A DNA stretch of 64,000 bases. It comes from Kallipyga gabonensis (GTDB lineage Bacteria; Bacillota; Clostridia; Tissierellales; Peptoniphilaceae). The translations under genes and the position numbers were made by a program. Under the pieces are notes generated by a model. That model worked only from the letters and a program-made list of their open reading frames with translations. It did not search any database and was not told the origin of the DNA. This document shows positions 18,928 through 27,158 of the stretch, piece by piece (positions within the stretch are counted from its first letter, which is position 1; each line of letters begins with the position of its first letter). The stretch spans positions 124,001-188,000 of the forward strand of contig NZ_CXYV01000001.1 of the NCBI RefSeq assembly GCF_001286805.1, given 5' to 3'.

Positions 18928-19560
18928 TTATTTGCTTGCCTTGGCCGCCTGCTTGACGGTAACCAGGCCTCCCTTTGGTCCGGGAATGGCACCTTTTACC
19001 AAGAGGATCGACTGGTCAGCGTCCACACGGACGATCTTAAGGTTCTGAACCGTTACCCGGTCATGCCCCATTTTCCCTGAGCCTTTCGTTCCGGGGAATA
19101 CGCGGGCAGGATAAGAACCTGCGGCACGAGCACCGGCAACCCGGTGGGACTTTGAACCGTGACCCATGGGGCCCCGTCCCTGGTTCCAACGTCGGATAGC
19201 ACCTTGTGTGCCCTTGCCTTTTGAAGTGCCGATCACGTCGACAATTTCACCTTCTTCAAAAATGTCTGCCTTGATCTCCTGACCCAGCTCATAGGTCTGG
19301 CCTTCGATCATCGGCAGCTCGCGGATGTACCTTTTGACCGCAATGTTCGCCTTGTTGAAATGGCCCTTTTCCGGCTTGTTGGTTCTGGATTCTTTCTTAT
19401 CAATGAAACCAACCTGGATGGCATCGTAGCCGTCAGTCTCGGTCGTCTTGACCTGAGTGACATAGACGGGCCCCGCCTGGATGACGGTCACCGGCGTAAC
19501 GACACCGTCCTCGTCAAAGACTTGGGTCATGCCAAGCTTTTTACCTAAAATCTCTTTCAC
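18928..19560 (-). CDS. rplC: 50S ribosomal protein L3
   Basis: Binds near the peptidyl transferase centre. 210 residues: [79 protein letters not shown]. The 70-base gap to rpsJ holds a short ribosome-site region and nothing else I recognise. Confidence 0.98.
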   Translation of the reverse strand: MKEILGKKLGMTQVFDEDGVVTPVTVIQAGPVYVTQVKTTETDGYDAIQVGFIDKKESRTNKPEKGHFNKANIAVKRYIRELPMIEGQTYELGQEIKADIFEEGEIVDVIGTSKGKGTQGAIRRWNQGRGPMGHGSKSHRVAGARAAGSYPARVFPGTKGSGKMGHDRVTVQNLKIVRVDADQSILLVKGAIPGPKGGLVTVKQAAKASK

Positions 19561-19630
19561 GTTTTTTCCTCCTTAATTACAGCGGATCAATTCCGGCCCT
19601 TGGCCGTCCATGATCATCCTAACTATGGGA

Positions 19631-19939
19631 TTACAGCTTGATCTCAATGTCCACACCGGCAGGAAGGTTGAGCTTTTTCAAAGCTTCCAGGGTGTTCATG
19701 TTGGGGCGGACAATGTCAATAAGACGCTTGTGGGTTCTCTGCTCGAACTGCTCCCGGCTGTCCTTATGCTTGTGCGGGGAACGCAGGATCGTAATGATCT
19801 CCTTGTCGGTGGGCAGGGGGATCGGTCCGGAAACATCCGCACCTGACCGCTTGCAGGCTTCGACAATCTTTTGAGCGGAAGCGTCAATGACTTCGTGGTC
19901 ATAGGCCCGAAGCCGAATTCTGATCTTCTGATTTGCCAT
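19631..19939 (-). CDS. rpsJ: 30S ribosomal protein S10
   Basis: Head protein that also acts as NusE in transcription antitermination. 102 residues: [60 protein letters not shown]. First gene of the operon, with AAGGAGG upstream of its ATG and the leader described next. Confidence 0.98.
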   Translation of the reverse strand: MANQKIRIRLRAYDHEVIDASAQKIVEACKRSGADVSGPIPLPTDKEIITILRSPHKHKDSREQFEQRTHKRLIDIVRPNMNTLEALKKLNLPAGVDIEIKL

Positions 19940-20222
19940 TTCTTTTCCTCCTTGGTTTATTTTGAGCGTCTTATCTTATAGGAAAGGAATCCTTTCGTGA
20001 GATGGATACGCTCTTCGTACCACGATACACGGGGCCGGGTGTGTCCTGCATGGCCCTATAAAAAAGAAATACCGTGGTGCGACCGTCCAGGTCGTGCCGG
20101 ACTGCTCAGCAAAAATTACCTCGGCAACCGCCGTTTCCTCTAGTAGGTTGAAAACAACCCCTTTAGAAGTCCTTCGACGTCCGAGCAACCTCTTGCTTCA
20201 TCGCCTAGTATTTCAGGACACT
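19940..20222 (-). ncRNA. S10 operon 5' leader, structured
   Basis: About 280 transcribed but untranslated bases before rpsJ. Visible hairpins on the minus strand include GGTTG-TTTT-CAACC (about 20148-20161), CGACC/GGTCG around a 5-base loop (about 20082-20096) and a GAAAGGA/TCCTTTC element just before the rpsJ ribosome site (about 19980-19995). Two copies of CGTGGTRCGA occur about 70 bases apart. S10 operons are commonly regulated through the leader by a ribosomal protein; which one applies here cannot be seen. A 70-codon open frame in this stretch has no ribosome site and is not called a gene. Confidence 0.6.
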
Positions 20223-20228
20223 CCTAAT

Positions 20229-20256
20229 AGTATACAGGTTTCTAATGGAAATGCAA
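20229..20256 (-). promoter_or_regulatory. Promoter of the ribosomal operon
   Basis: Minus strand TTGCAT (20256-20251), 16-base spacer, TATACT (20234-20229), close to the sigma-A consensus, followed by the leader. A short A/T-rich run lies directly upstream (about 20257-20290) and could act as an UP element. Confidence 0.75.
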
Positions 20257-20344
20257 GATTTTTTCTTGTAGTTTACACTTTTTTTATACTTTGGATTGCA
20301 TGATGTGAAGTTTCCGCCCTATCCGTCAAGAAAACATGTAAGGT

Positions 20345-20373
20345 GGAAAAGAGTCACCGCCCTATTGACTCTT
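20345..20373 (-). terminator. Probable terminator after the lysine ABC operon
   Basis: Minus strand stem AAGAGTCA / TGACTCTT with a 9-base loop, followed by only a short T-containing run (TTCC). It lies 55 bases past the ATPase stop. Weak tail, hence modest confidence. Confidence 0.45.
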
Positions 20374-20427
20374 CTCCCGGATAAGGCGGAGTCTGGCATT
20401 TTTCCACACGAAGGCTTCCTCTCCGCT

Positions 20428-21201
20428 CTAAAAATGGATGGTCCGGATAAAGTCCTGAGCTTCTTGGGTTTTTGGCCGCTCAAAGAATTCATGAGAGGGC
20501 GCAGACTCCAGGATCTTTCCCTGGGCCATAAAGCAGACCCGCTTGGCCACCTCCCGGGCAAAGGCCATCTCATGGGTGACGACCAGCATGGTCATCCCCT
20601 CCTCGGCAATCTTCTGCATGACCCGGAGGACCTCCCCTACGTTCTTGGGGTCCAGAGCAGAGGTGGGCTCATCAAAGAGAAGGATGTCGGGATCCATGGA
20701 GAGGGCCCGGGCGATGGCCACCCGCTGGGCCTGACCCCCGGAGAGCTGGCCCGGGAAGGACTTGGCATAATCAGCCATCCCCACCTCTTCGAGGAGGGCC
20801 ATGGCCTTCTCCCGGGCCTCCTTATCAGACCGCTTGAGGACCTTGGTCTGTGCAAGAATGCAGTTATCCAGAACGGACATGTTGTCAAATAAATAGAAGG
20901 ATTGGAAGACCATGCCCACCCGAGCCCGGTAGGCCTTGCGGTCAAAACCGGGTTCCAGGATGGACTTGCCCCGGAAGCGGATGTCCCCGCCTAAGGGCTC
21001 CTCCAGAAGGTTAAGGCAGCGGAGCATGGTGGATTTCCCGGCCCCGGATTCTCCGATGAAGGTAATGACCTCGGAGGGAGCCACGTCGAAGTTGACCCCC
21101 TTGAGGACCTCCTTGTCCCCATAGGACATGGTCAGGTCACGAACCTCCAGGATGGGATGAGTGTCGGATGGAGAATAGGCTGTTTGATTGGCGAAAGTCA
21201 T
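20428..21201 (-). CDS. Amino-acid ABC importer ATPase, predicted lysine-specific
   Basis: ATP-hydrolysing subunit of a polar amino-acid importer. 257 residues: Walker A GESGAGKST, Q-loop FQSFYLFDNM, signature LSGGQAQRVAIARAL, Walker B ILLFDEPTSALDP, switch VTHEMAFAREV. The HisP/GlnQ family alone would only say polar amino acid; the substrate call rests on the riboswitch ahead of the partner gene. TAGGAGG stands before the ATG, and nine bases separate it from the permease gene. Confidence 0.93.
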   Translation of the reverse strand: MTFANQTAYSPSDTHPILEVRDLTMSYGDKEVLKGVNFDVAPSEVITFIGESGAGKSTMLRCLNLLEEPLGGDIRFRGKSILEPGFDRKAYRARVGMVFQSFYLFDNMSVLDNCILAQTKVLKRSDKEAREKAMALLEEVGMADYAKSFPGQLSGGQAQRVAIARALSMDPDILLFDEPTSALDPKNVGEVLRVMQKIAEEGMTMLVVTHEMAFAREVAKRVCFMAQGKILESAPSHEFFERPKTQEAQDFIRTIHF

Positions 21202-21210
21202 GGAATCCTC

Positions 21211-22782
21211 CTAGGCGGTTACAGACTTTAGACTGAAGTTGCGGTTACGGTGGGCAAAGATCTTTCGGAGGACCCAGGAAAGGACCAGGGTCAGAAAGAG
21301 GTAGATGGCACCGGCGATCAGATAAGCTTCAAAGGTCTTGAGCGTGGACCCGGCCACGCCTTTAGTGATAAAGAAGAGCTCCGTCACGGAGATAACGTTA
21401 AGGACGGATGTGTCTTTGATATTCACGATGAGCTCGTTGCCGATGGAAGGCAGGATGGCCTTGATGGCCTGGGGGAAGATGACGGAAAAGAGGGTCTGGG
21501 TATGGCTGAGACCCAGGGCCTTGGCTGCTTCCCACTGGCCTTGGGGAACGGAGTCGATTCCCCCTCGGATGGTTTCAGACAGGTAGGCACCCGTATTAAT
21601 AGAAACGATGAAGATGGCAGCAAAACCCGCATTCATATCAATATCAAAGAACATTTTGGACCCATAGAAGATCAACATGGCCTGAACCATCATGGGCGTT
21701 CCCCGGAAAATTTCCACATAAAGGGTGAGAAGGGCACGGACGAAACCGATCAGGATCCGGTAGGGCCAGGGATCCCGTTTGGACGAGGGCAGGGACCGGA
21801 GGGTTTGGACGAGAAGGCCGATCAGGAAACCGAAAAAGGTGGAAAGGCTGGCGATCAGAAGGGTGATCCCCGTCCCGCGGAGGAAGGGGCCGGAGTAGTT
21901 GGACCAGAGGAAGGCCACGGTTGAGAAGAAGCCTTCTCCCCCCTCTTTTTCGGTGGAGAGGAGGACGGCCTCATCCATGGCCCGGTCACGGTCCTCTTGG
22001 CTGATCTCCTCCATGACCCGGTTGACCTCCTCCCGGAGGGGGGATCCCTTGGCCAGGCCAACAGCCACGGAGACATCGTCCAGGTCTACCTCGAAGCCCT
22101 TGTCCTCTTCGAATTCCACAAAGGTCAGGTCGGGGTGGGCTACCATGGCCGACCGGGCACCCGGCCGCTCAGAAATGTAGCCGTCAATTTTCTTGGCCTG
22201 GAGAGCGGTGATCATGGTGGGAAAATCCTGCATGGCCGGCATCTTGTCCACACCGGGGATCTGGTCCACCACCGTGTAGTGGAAGGTGGAGAGCTGGCCT
22301 GTGATCTTGGCCCCGGAAAAGTCCTCCAAGCTCTTCGCTTGGGTATAGGGGCCGTCCTTCCGGACCACCATGACCAGGTCCGATTGGTAGTAGGGGGCAG
22401 TGAAGTCAATCTCCTCTTTCCGCTCAGGAGTGGGGCTCATCCCGGCAATAATAGCATCAATTTTTCCTGACTTGAGAGCAGGCGGAAGACCGTCCCAGTC
22501 AATTTTGACAATGACCAGTTTCTTGCCCAGACGCCGGGCAATTTCCTTGGCCATCCATACGTCATAGCCTTGGGCATACTCCCCCGGACTGTTGGAGACC
22601 GGAAGAGCTCCATGGCCATCCGTAGGCTCCGACCAGTTGAAGGGAGCATAGTTGACTTCCATGCCGATGGTGAAGGTATCCTCCTCCCCCTCCGCTATGG
22701 CGGGCCGGTGAAAGGCCCCGACGAAAAGAAGAGCGAAAGCCAGGAGCCCGGTCAGGATTGTCTTTTTGATGCGAGTGTTCAT
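21211..22782 (-). CDS. Fused substrate-binding protein and permease, predicted lysine importer
   Basis: A 523-residue fusion. Residues 1-30 are a signal peptide or anchor (GLLAFALLFVGAFHRPAIAE). About 36-270 is a family 3 solute-binding domain (TIGMEVNYAPFNW, MAKEIARRLGKKL, FTAPYYQSDLVMVV). About 300-510 is the transmembrane permease domain, with LRGTGITLLIASLSTFFGF, IEIFRGTPMMVQ-type segment (VEIFRGTPMMVQAMLIFYG) and the ATPase contact loop EAAKALGLSHTQTLFSVIFP. Fused binding protein/permeases of this kind are common in Gram-positive amino-acid importers. The start has AGAGGAGG upstream. Control is by the lysine riboswitch and terminator. Confidence 0.93.
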   Translation of the reverse strand: MNTRIKKTILTGLLAFALLFVGAFHRPAIAEGEEDTFTIGMEVNYAPFNWSEPTDGHGALPVSNSPGEYAQGYDVWMAKEIARRLGKKLVIVKIDWDGLPPALKSGKIDAIIAGMSPTPERKEEIDFTAPYYQSDLVMVVRKDGPYTQAKSLEDFSGAKITGQLSTFHYTVVDQIPGVDKMPAMQDFPTMITALQAKKIDGYISERPGARSAMVAHPDLTFVEFEEDKGFEVDLDDVSVAVGLAKGSPLREEVNRVMEEISQEDRDRAMDEAVLLSTEKEGGEGFFSTVAFLWSNYSGPFLRGTGITLLIASLSTFFGFLIGLLVQTLRSLPSSKRDPWPYRILIGFVRALLTLYVEIFRGTPMMVQAMLIFYGSKMFFDIDMNAGFAAIFIVSINTGAYLSETIRGGIDSVPQGQWEAAKALGLSHTQTLFSVIFPQAIKAILPSIGNELIVNIKDTSVLNVISVTELFFITKGVAGSTLKTFEAYLIAGAIYLFLTLVLSWVLRKIFAHRNRNFSLKSVTA

Positions 22783-22824
22783 ACGAACCTCCTCTGTTGC
22801 CGCTCCCAGAGGCTATGAGAAAAC

Positions 22825-22853
22825 AAAAAACGGAAAGGCTTGTGCCTTTCCGT
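22825..22853 (-). terminator. Riboswitch expression-platform terminator
   Basis: Minus strand stem ACGGAAAGGC / GCCTTTCCGT with a 4-base loop, then six T. It lies just after the lysine aptamer and 43 bases before the transporter start, so lysine binding is expected to favour termination. Confidence 0.92.
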
Positions 22854-22864
22854 GAATCTTCCCT

Positions 22865-23036
22865 CACAGTAGCACAACACCAACTTGAGCGATGGTTGGT
22901 GACAGTCCGGACCTTATTCAAGTCCGTCCCAACACGACTCCGTGCCCGGAGCCGAATTTCGGCAAGGAAACCTTTTGGACCATTCACCGGCTGCCGCCTC
23001 CCGGTCCTCATCATTTTCCTCGCGCCTCTACTTGGA
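22865..23036 (-). ncRNA. Lysine riboswitch (L box) aptamer
   Basis: Read on the minus strand, this stretch carries the conserved blocks of the L box in order: AAGTAGAGGCGCGA (P1 5' arm and loop E region, about 23033), GATGAG, GGTCCAAAAGG, TTGCCGAAATTCGGC, the pseudoknot-side TTGGGACGGACTT, GGACTGTCACC, and GTGCTACTGTG closing P1 (GTAG with CTAC). The layout, about 170 bases, matches the family. A T-box was considered but there is no AGGGTGGNACCGCG element. It should repress the downstream importer when lysine is plentiful. Confidence 0.93.
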
Positions 23037-23096
23037 TCTATGGATCGAAAGTACATATTCTTACCCGAAAAAGAATATTCTTTCGAATTTCTATCC

Positions 23097-23125
23097 ACTA
23101 TACGACACTATCTCCTGAATGTCAA
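23097..23125 (-). promoter_or_regulatory. Promoter of the lysine riboswitch transcript
   Basis: TTGACA (23125-23120), exact 17-base spacer, TATAGT (23102-23097). Near-consensus sigma-A promoter, placing the transcript start about 55 bases before the aptamer. Confidence 0.88.
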
Positions 23126-23131
23126 ATCCCA

Positions 23132-23160
23132 TGCTTGTCTTTTTTACCGGTCTGTATAAT
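23132..23160 (+). promoter_or_regulatory. Candidate promoter of fbp
   Basis: TATAAT at 23155-23160 with a poor -35 (TGCTTG at 23132-23137, 17-base spacer). It stands back to back with the lysine promoter; the two -35 boxes are only six bases apart. Confidence 0.55.
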
Positions 23161-23225
23161 AATGAAGATGACTGAAAACGTTAGCGGGGCCACCTTTCCG
23201 GGCTCGGATAGACTGTGAGGTTGTC

Positions 23226-25181
23226 ATGGTAAAATCCTTAACCATAGATATGCTTTCTAAAATGTTCCCCAATAAGATGGCGGCAGCCGGAGAAATTGTC
23301 CGCCTCCGGACCATCATGGGCATGCCCAAGGGGACGGAATATTTCTTTTCTGATGTGCATGGCGAGGATAAAGCCTTCCTCCACATGCTCCGGTCAGCCT
23401 CCGGAAATATCCGTCGAAAGATCCGGGATGTCTACCGGTCCCGCCTGTCGGAAGACCGGCAGAATGAACTGGCCTCCATTATTTATGATCCTCAGACTGC
23501 CCTGGCTAAGCGACAAGAACTCCTTCAAGACTCCCGCTGGGTTCGGGATACCATTCTCCAACTGGTGGAGGTGGCCCGCTTTATTGCCTCCAAATACCCC
23601 CGAGACCAGGTATCTTCCAAAATGCCATGTAATTACCGAACCACTCTCCATGAGCTCATGGAATCCAACGATGGAGAGATCGACCGGAGAACCTACTACT
23701 ATTCCATCATCTCCGGCATCCTGGATGAGGAGGCTCAGGAGGACTTTATCACTGAACTCTGTCTCATGATCCAGCGAATCTGCGTCAACCATATCCATGT
23801 TGTTGGGGATATTTTCGACCGCGGACCCCACCCCCATACCATCATGGAGGAACTCATCCACTTCGGCAACCAGGTGGATGTCCAGTGGGGCAACCACGAC
23901 GTGGTTTGGATGGGAGCTGCCCTGGGCAATGAGGTCTGCATGATGGCAGTTATGCGAAATGCCATCAAATACAATACCTTTGACTGCCTGGAGGACGGAT
24001 ACGGAATCCACCTCCGGGTCCTGGATGACTTTGCCCGGCAGGTCTACGGAGATGACCCCTGCGACATTTTTATGCCCAGGATTTATGATGAAAATATTTA
24101 CGATGTGGTGGATGAGCGTCAAGCTGCCCGGATGCATAAGGCCGTGGCCATCCTGGAATTCAAGCTGGAGGGCCAACTCTACGAACGTCATCCGGAATAT
24201 GAAATGACCGACCGGATCGTCCTCAAGAAGGTGGACTGGGAGACCATGGAATATGTGTCCATCGACGGAAGCCGCTACAAGCTCACGGACACCAACTTCC
24301 CCACCATCGATCCCAAGGATCCCCTCAAGCTGACCGACCAGGAGGAAGAACTCCTCCGGAACATCAAGGCCTCCTTCCTCCACTCCGAACGCCTTCAACG
24401 CCACAACACCTTCCTCTTCACCCGGGGTTCTTCCTACCTGACCATGAACGGGAACCTCCTCTACCATGGTTGCCTGCCCATGACGGAGGACGGGGAATTC
24501 GACGGCATCACCATCGACGGGGAGTTCAAGTCCGGCAAGGCCCTCATGGACTACCTGGACTTCATCGTCACCCAGGCCTACTATGCCCCTGAGACCTCCC
24601 AGCGGAAGCGGGATGCGGTGGACTTCATGTGGTATCTCTGGTGTGGACCCAAGTCCCCCATGTTCGGTAAGCGGAAGATGGCCACCTTCGAACGCTACTT
24701 CACCACCGATAAGAAAAACCATAAGGAAAAAATGAACCCCTACTTTGCCCTCTCCTCGGAAGAGGCCATTGCCAGGAAGATCCTCAAGGAATTTGATTTG
24801 GACCCGGACAAGGGCCACATCATCAATGGCCATGTTCCGGTCATCAAGGAAAAGGGACAGAGTCCCATGCGGGCCAACGGCCGCCTCTTTGTCATTGACG
24901 GAGGCATCGCCAAGTCCTACCAAAAACAAACGGGGATTGCAGGCTACACCCTTATCTACAACTCCCACCATATCGCCCTTGCTGAGCATGTGGACTACAA
25001 TGCCCTTACTGACGAGTTGGAGACCTATGCCCCCAATGTCCGAACCGTTGACCGTTATGACCGCCGGGTTCTCATTTCCGATACGGACCTGGGCAAGGAA
25101 TACCAGGTCAAGATTACTGCCCTCCGCCAGCTCATCAATGCCTATACGGCGGGCCTCCTCAAGGAAGAAGTCATCCTCTAA
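23226..25181 (+). CDS. fbp: Fructose-1,6-bisphosphatase, class III
   Basis: Gluconeogenic enzyme releasing phosphate from fructose 1,6-bisphosphate. 651 residues, the size of the Firmicutes class III (FbpIII) enzymes, which are unrelated to the common class I form. Metallophosphatase motifs appear in order: FFSDVHGEDKAFLHML (about 40), VGDIFDRGPHPH (about 195), VQWGNHDVVWMGAA (about 220) and, late, IINGHVPV with VIDGGIAKSYQ. A GTGAGG ribosome site precedes the ATG. Divergent from the lysine importer; it supplies the reverse of pfkA, which lies at 55 kb. Confidence 0.96.
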   Translation: MVKSLTIDMLSKMFPNKMAAAGEIVRLRTIMGMPKGTEYFFSDVHGEDKAFLHMLRSASGNIRRKIRDVYRSRLSEDRQNELASIIYDPQTALAKRQELLQDSRWVRDTILQLVEVARFIASKYPRDQVSSKMPCNYRTTLHELMESNDGEIDRRTYYYSIISGILDEEAQEDFITELCLMIQRICVNHIHVVGDIFDRGPHPHTIMEELIHFGNQVDVQWGNHDVVWMGAALGNEVCMMAVMRNAIKYNTFDCLEDGYGIHLRVLDDFARQVYGDDPCDIFMPRIYDENIYDVVDERQAARMHKAVAILEFKLEGQLYERHPEYEMTDRIVLKKVDWETMEYVSIDGSRYKLTDTNFPTIDPKDPLKLTDQEEELLRNIKASFLHSERLQRHNTFLFTRGSSYLTMNGNLLYHGCLPMTEDGEFDGITIDGEFKSGKALMDYLDFIVTQAYYAPETSQRKRDAVDFMWYLWCGPKSPMFGKRKMATFERYFTTDKKNHKEKMNPYFALSSEEAIARKILKEFDLDPDKGHIINGHVPVIKEKGQSPMRANGRLFVIDGGIAKSYQKQTGIAGYTLIYNSHHIALAEHVDYNALTDELETYAPNVRTVDRYDRRVLISDTDLGKEYQVKITALRQLINAYTAGLLKEEVIL

Positions 25182-25196
25182 TTTCCCAAAAAAGTC

Positions 25197-25252
25197 CAAA
25201 ACCATTTCTTCTTCCTGCCCCTTTTGGGTAAAGGTAGAGGGAATGGTTTTTT
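25197..25252 (+). terminator. Terminator of fbp
   Basis: Long imperfect hairpin whose outer stem is AAAACCATT / AATGGTTTT, followed by a run of six T. Sixteen bases beyond the fbp stop. Confidence 0.8.
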
Positions 25253-25310
25253 GTCAGGAATGGATAACGCCGAAGCGTCCTCCCGGGTGCTTCAGAAAGA
25301 GAGGATCTAT

Positions 25311-26144
25311 TTGGATTATTCAAAAATTCGCTATTTTGTTTTTGATATTGATGGAACCCTGGTAACGGAAGAAAAAAAGATCAGTCCCGCCACCAAACAA
25401 GCGGTTATGCGTCTCCTGGACAAGGGCTACCGGGTTTCCATTGCTTCGGGTCGTCGGATTGGCGGTTTCCGTCGCTATGCCAGGGAGCTGGGTTTTGCCG
25501 ACGATGCCACCTTAATCGGGATGAATGGTGGCCAGATCGAGACCATGTCCGGCGCCCCCATCTATAAAGCCCCCCTGGAAGACAAGGGAGACCTGGCCGA
25601 TTATGTGGATTTTTGGCTGGATTACCCCGTCATTCTTGTTTACTATTTCGCTGACCACCTGGTCAGCCTCAATCTTCAGGACGATGAGGTGGGAAAAGAC
25701 TTCCTCCACACCCTCCTGGAAAGGGCCGAGGTGGCTTCGGTGGAATCCGCCAGGGACCCCCGTGAGATCGAGGGACTGCCCCTCAAGGTCCTCACCTACG
25801 GGGATCCGGATATCATTCAGGAGGCCATTCAAAAAATGCCCGACCGCTTCGCCGACTGTTTCAGCCAGGTCCTGTCCGAGCCCTTCTTCTTCGAGATTAT
25901 GAAGAAGGGAACCTCCAAGGGGAATGGGGTGGAGAAGGCCGCTGATGCCCTGGGCTTGTCCATGGACCGGATTATGACTTTTGGTGACCAGAACAATGAC
26001 CTGTCCATGATCCGCCAGGCCGGCATCGGGGTGGCTATGGGCAATGCCTGCCCGGACCTTAAGGAGGCAGCGGATGTGGTCATTGGGACCAACGAAGAAG
26101 ATGGGATCGCCCACTTCCTGGAAGAAGCCGGCTTTTTAGACTAG
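25311..26144 (+). CDS. HAD-superfamily hydrolase, Cof-type (IIB cap)
   Basis: Sugar-phosphate or nucleotide phosphatase of unknown exact substrate. HAD motif I is VFDIDGTLV with the nucleophile Asp, motif II IASGRR, motif III includes the lysine of KGTSKGNGVEKAA, and motif IV is FGDQNNDLSMI. The cap domain (about 85-190) is the type IIB kind. I prefer a TTG start at 25311, where AGAGAGG stands six bases upstream and the protein begins directly before the beta-strand of motif I; an ATG at 25260 or earlier would run into the fbp terminator. First gene of an apparent three-gene set with galT. Confidence 0.88.
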   Translation: MDYSKIRYFVFDIDGTLVTEEKKISPATKQAVMRLLDKGYRVSIASGRRIGGFRRYARELGFADDATLIGMNGGQIETMSGAPIYKAPLEDKGDLADYVDFWLDYPVILVYYFADHLVSLNLQDDEVGKDFLHTLLERAEVASVESARDPREIEGLPLKVLTYGDPDIIQEAIQKMPDRFADCFSQVLSEPFFFEIMKKGTSKGNGVEKAADALGLSMDRIMTFGDQNNDLSMIRQAGIGVAMGNACPDLKEAADVVIGTNEEDGIAHFLEEAGFLD

Positions 26145-26156
26145 AAAGGACCTACC

Positions 26157-27149
26157 ATGAGTGAATTTCGCTATAACCCCCTTTTAGACGACTGGACCAT
26201 CGTCAACGGAAACCGGCAAAAACGGCCGGACCGGCCCAAGGACTACTGTGCTTTCTGTCCGGGTTCCGGCAAGGTCCCCGACCACTACCGGGTCCTCAAA
26301 TACGACAATGACTGGCCCTCCATGTCCACCCAGCCGGCCCAGCCCGACCCGGTGGCTAATGCCTTTTTCAAGACGGCCCCCTCCTACGGCAAGTGTGAGG
26401 TGATTCTTTATTCCCCGGACCATGAGGCTTCCCTTCACGACCTCCCCAAGGACCACCTCATGGAACTGGTCGACCTCTGGATCGACCGCTTCCGGGACCT
26501 CTCCTCCGACCCTAAGATCAAGTACGTCCTGGCTTTTGAAAACCGGGGCAAGGAAGTCGGCACCACCCAAATTCACCCTCATGGCCAGATCTACGCCTTC
26601 GGCTTCCTCCCCCTCCGGATCCGCCTGGAGCTGGACCAATCCAAGGCCTACTATGAAAAACACGGCCAGGGCCTCCTCTCCAAGCTCCGGGATGAAGAAG
26701 TCAAGTTCGGGAAGCGGGTTATCTTCCAGAATGACCACTTTGTCGTCTTCCTCCCCTTCTATACGGACTGGCCCTACGGGGTCTATGTCCTCCCCAAGGA
26801 GGATAAGCTGACCTCTTTCGATGATTTCGACAAAGAAACCGCTGAGGCCTTTGCCCTCACCCTCAAGGAAGTCCAGGGCATGTATGACACCCTCTTCAAC
26901 AGGCCCTTCCCCTACATGATGGGGATTTACCAAAAGCCTCTCCATACTGAGAACTATGCGGATGCGGACAAGTACTACCCCTTCCACCTCAAGTTCTTCC
27001 CCCCTCTCCGCGGAGAGAACTCGATTAAATGGAACGCTTCATCCGAAACCTGCGCCTGGGCCAAGACCAATCCCCGGATTGTGGAAGAAACGGCCGAGGA
27101 ACTTCGGCAGGCCCTGGAGAAATATCGCTTGATTAATCAATCATTATAG
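26157..27149 (+). CDS. galT: Galactose-1-phosphate uridylyltransferase
   Basis: Leloir-pathway transfer of UMP from UDP-glucose to galactose 1-phosphate. 330 residues with zinc site CxxC at 31-34 (CAFC) and active-site HPHGQ at 140-144, where His142 forms the uridylyl intermediate. Further family segments are FENRGKEVGTTQIHPHGQIY (about 127-146) and the C-terminal PFPYMMGIYQKP. It is of class I (HIT fold) rather than the separate Firmicutes GalT class. No galK or galE lies here, so the rest of the pathway must be elsewhere. AGAAAGGA precedes the start. Confidence 0.93.
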   Translation: MSEFRYNPLLDDWTIVNGNRQKRPDRPKDYCAFCPGSGKVPDHYRVLKYDNDWPSMSTQPAQPDPVANAFFKTAPSYGKCEVILYSPDHEASLHDLPKDHLMELVDLWIDRFRDLSSDPKIKYVLAFENRGKEVGTTQIHPHGQIYAFGFLPLRIRLELDQSKAYYEKHGQGLLSKLRDEEVKFGKRVIFQNDHFVVFLPFYTDWPYGVYVLPKEDKLTSFDDFDKETAEAFALTLKEVQGMYDTLFNRPFPYMMGIYQKPLHTENYADADKYYPFHLKFFPPLRGENSIKWNASSETCAWAKTNPRIVEETAEELRQALEKYRLINQSL

Positions 27150-27158
27150 GAGGAACCT

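Noticed and set aside
19976-20188. Possible leader peptide of 70 codons before rpsJ
   Set aside because: No ribosome site at its start and it covers the structured leader; kept as leader RNA.
22825-23036. T-box leader before the amino-acid importer
   Set aside because: No T-box sequence or specifier loop; the conserved blocks are those of the lysine riboswitch.
23394-25205. 603-codon frame opposite fbp
   Set aside because: Antisense shadow of an intact fbp; no domain pattern.
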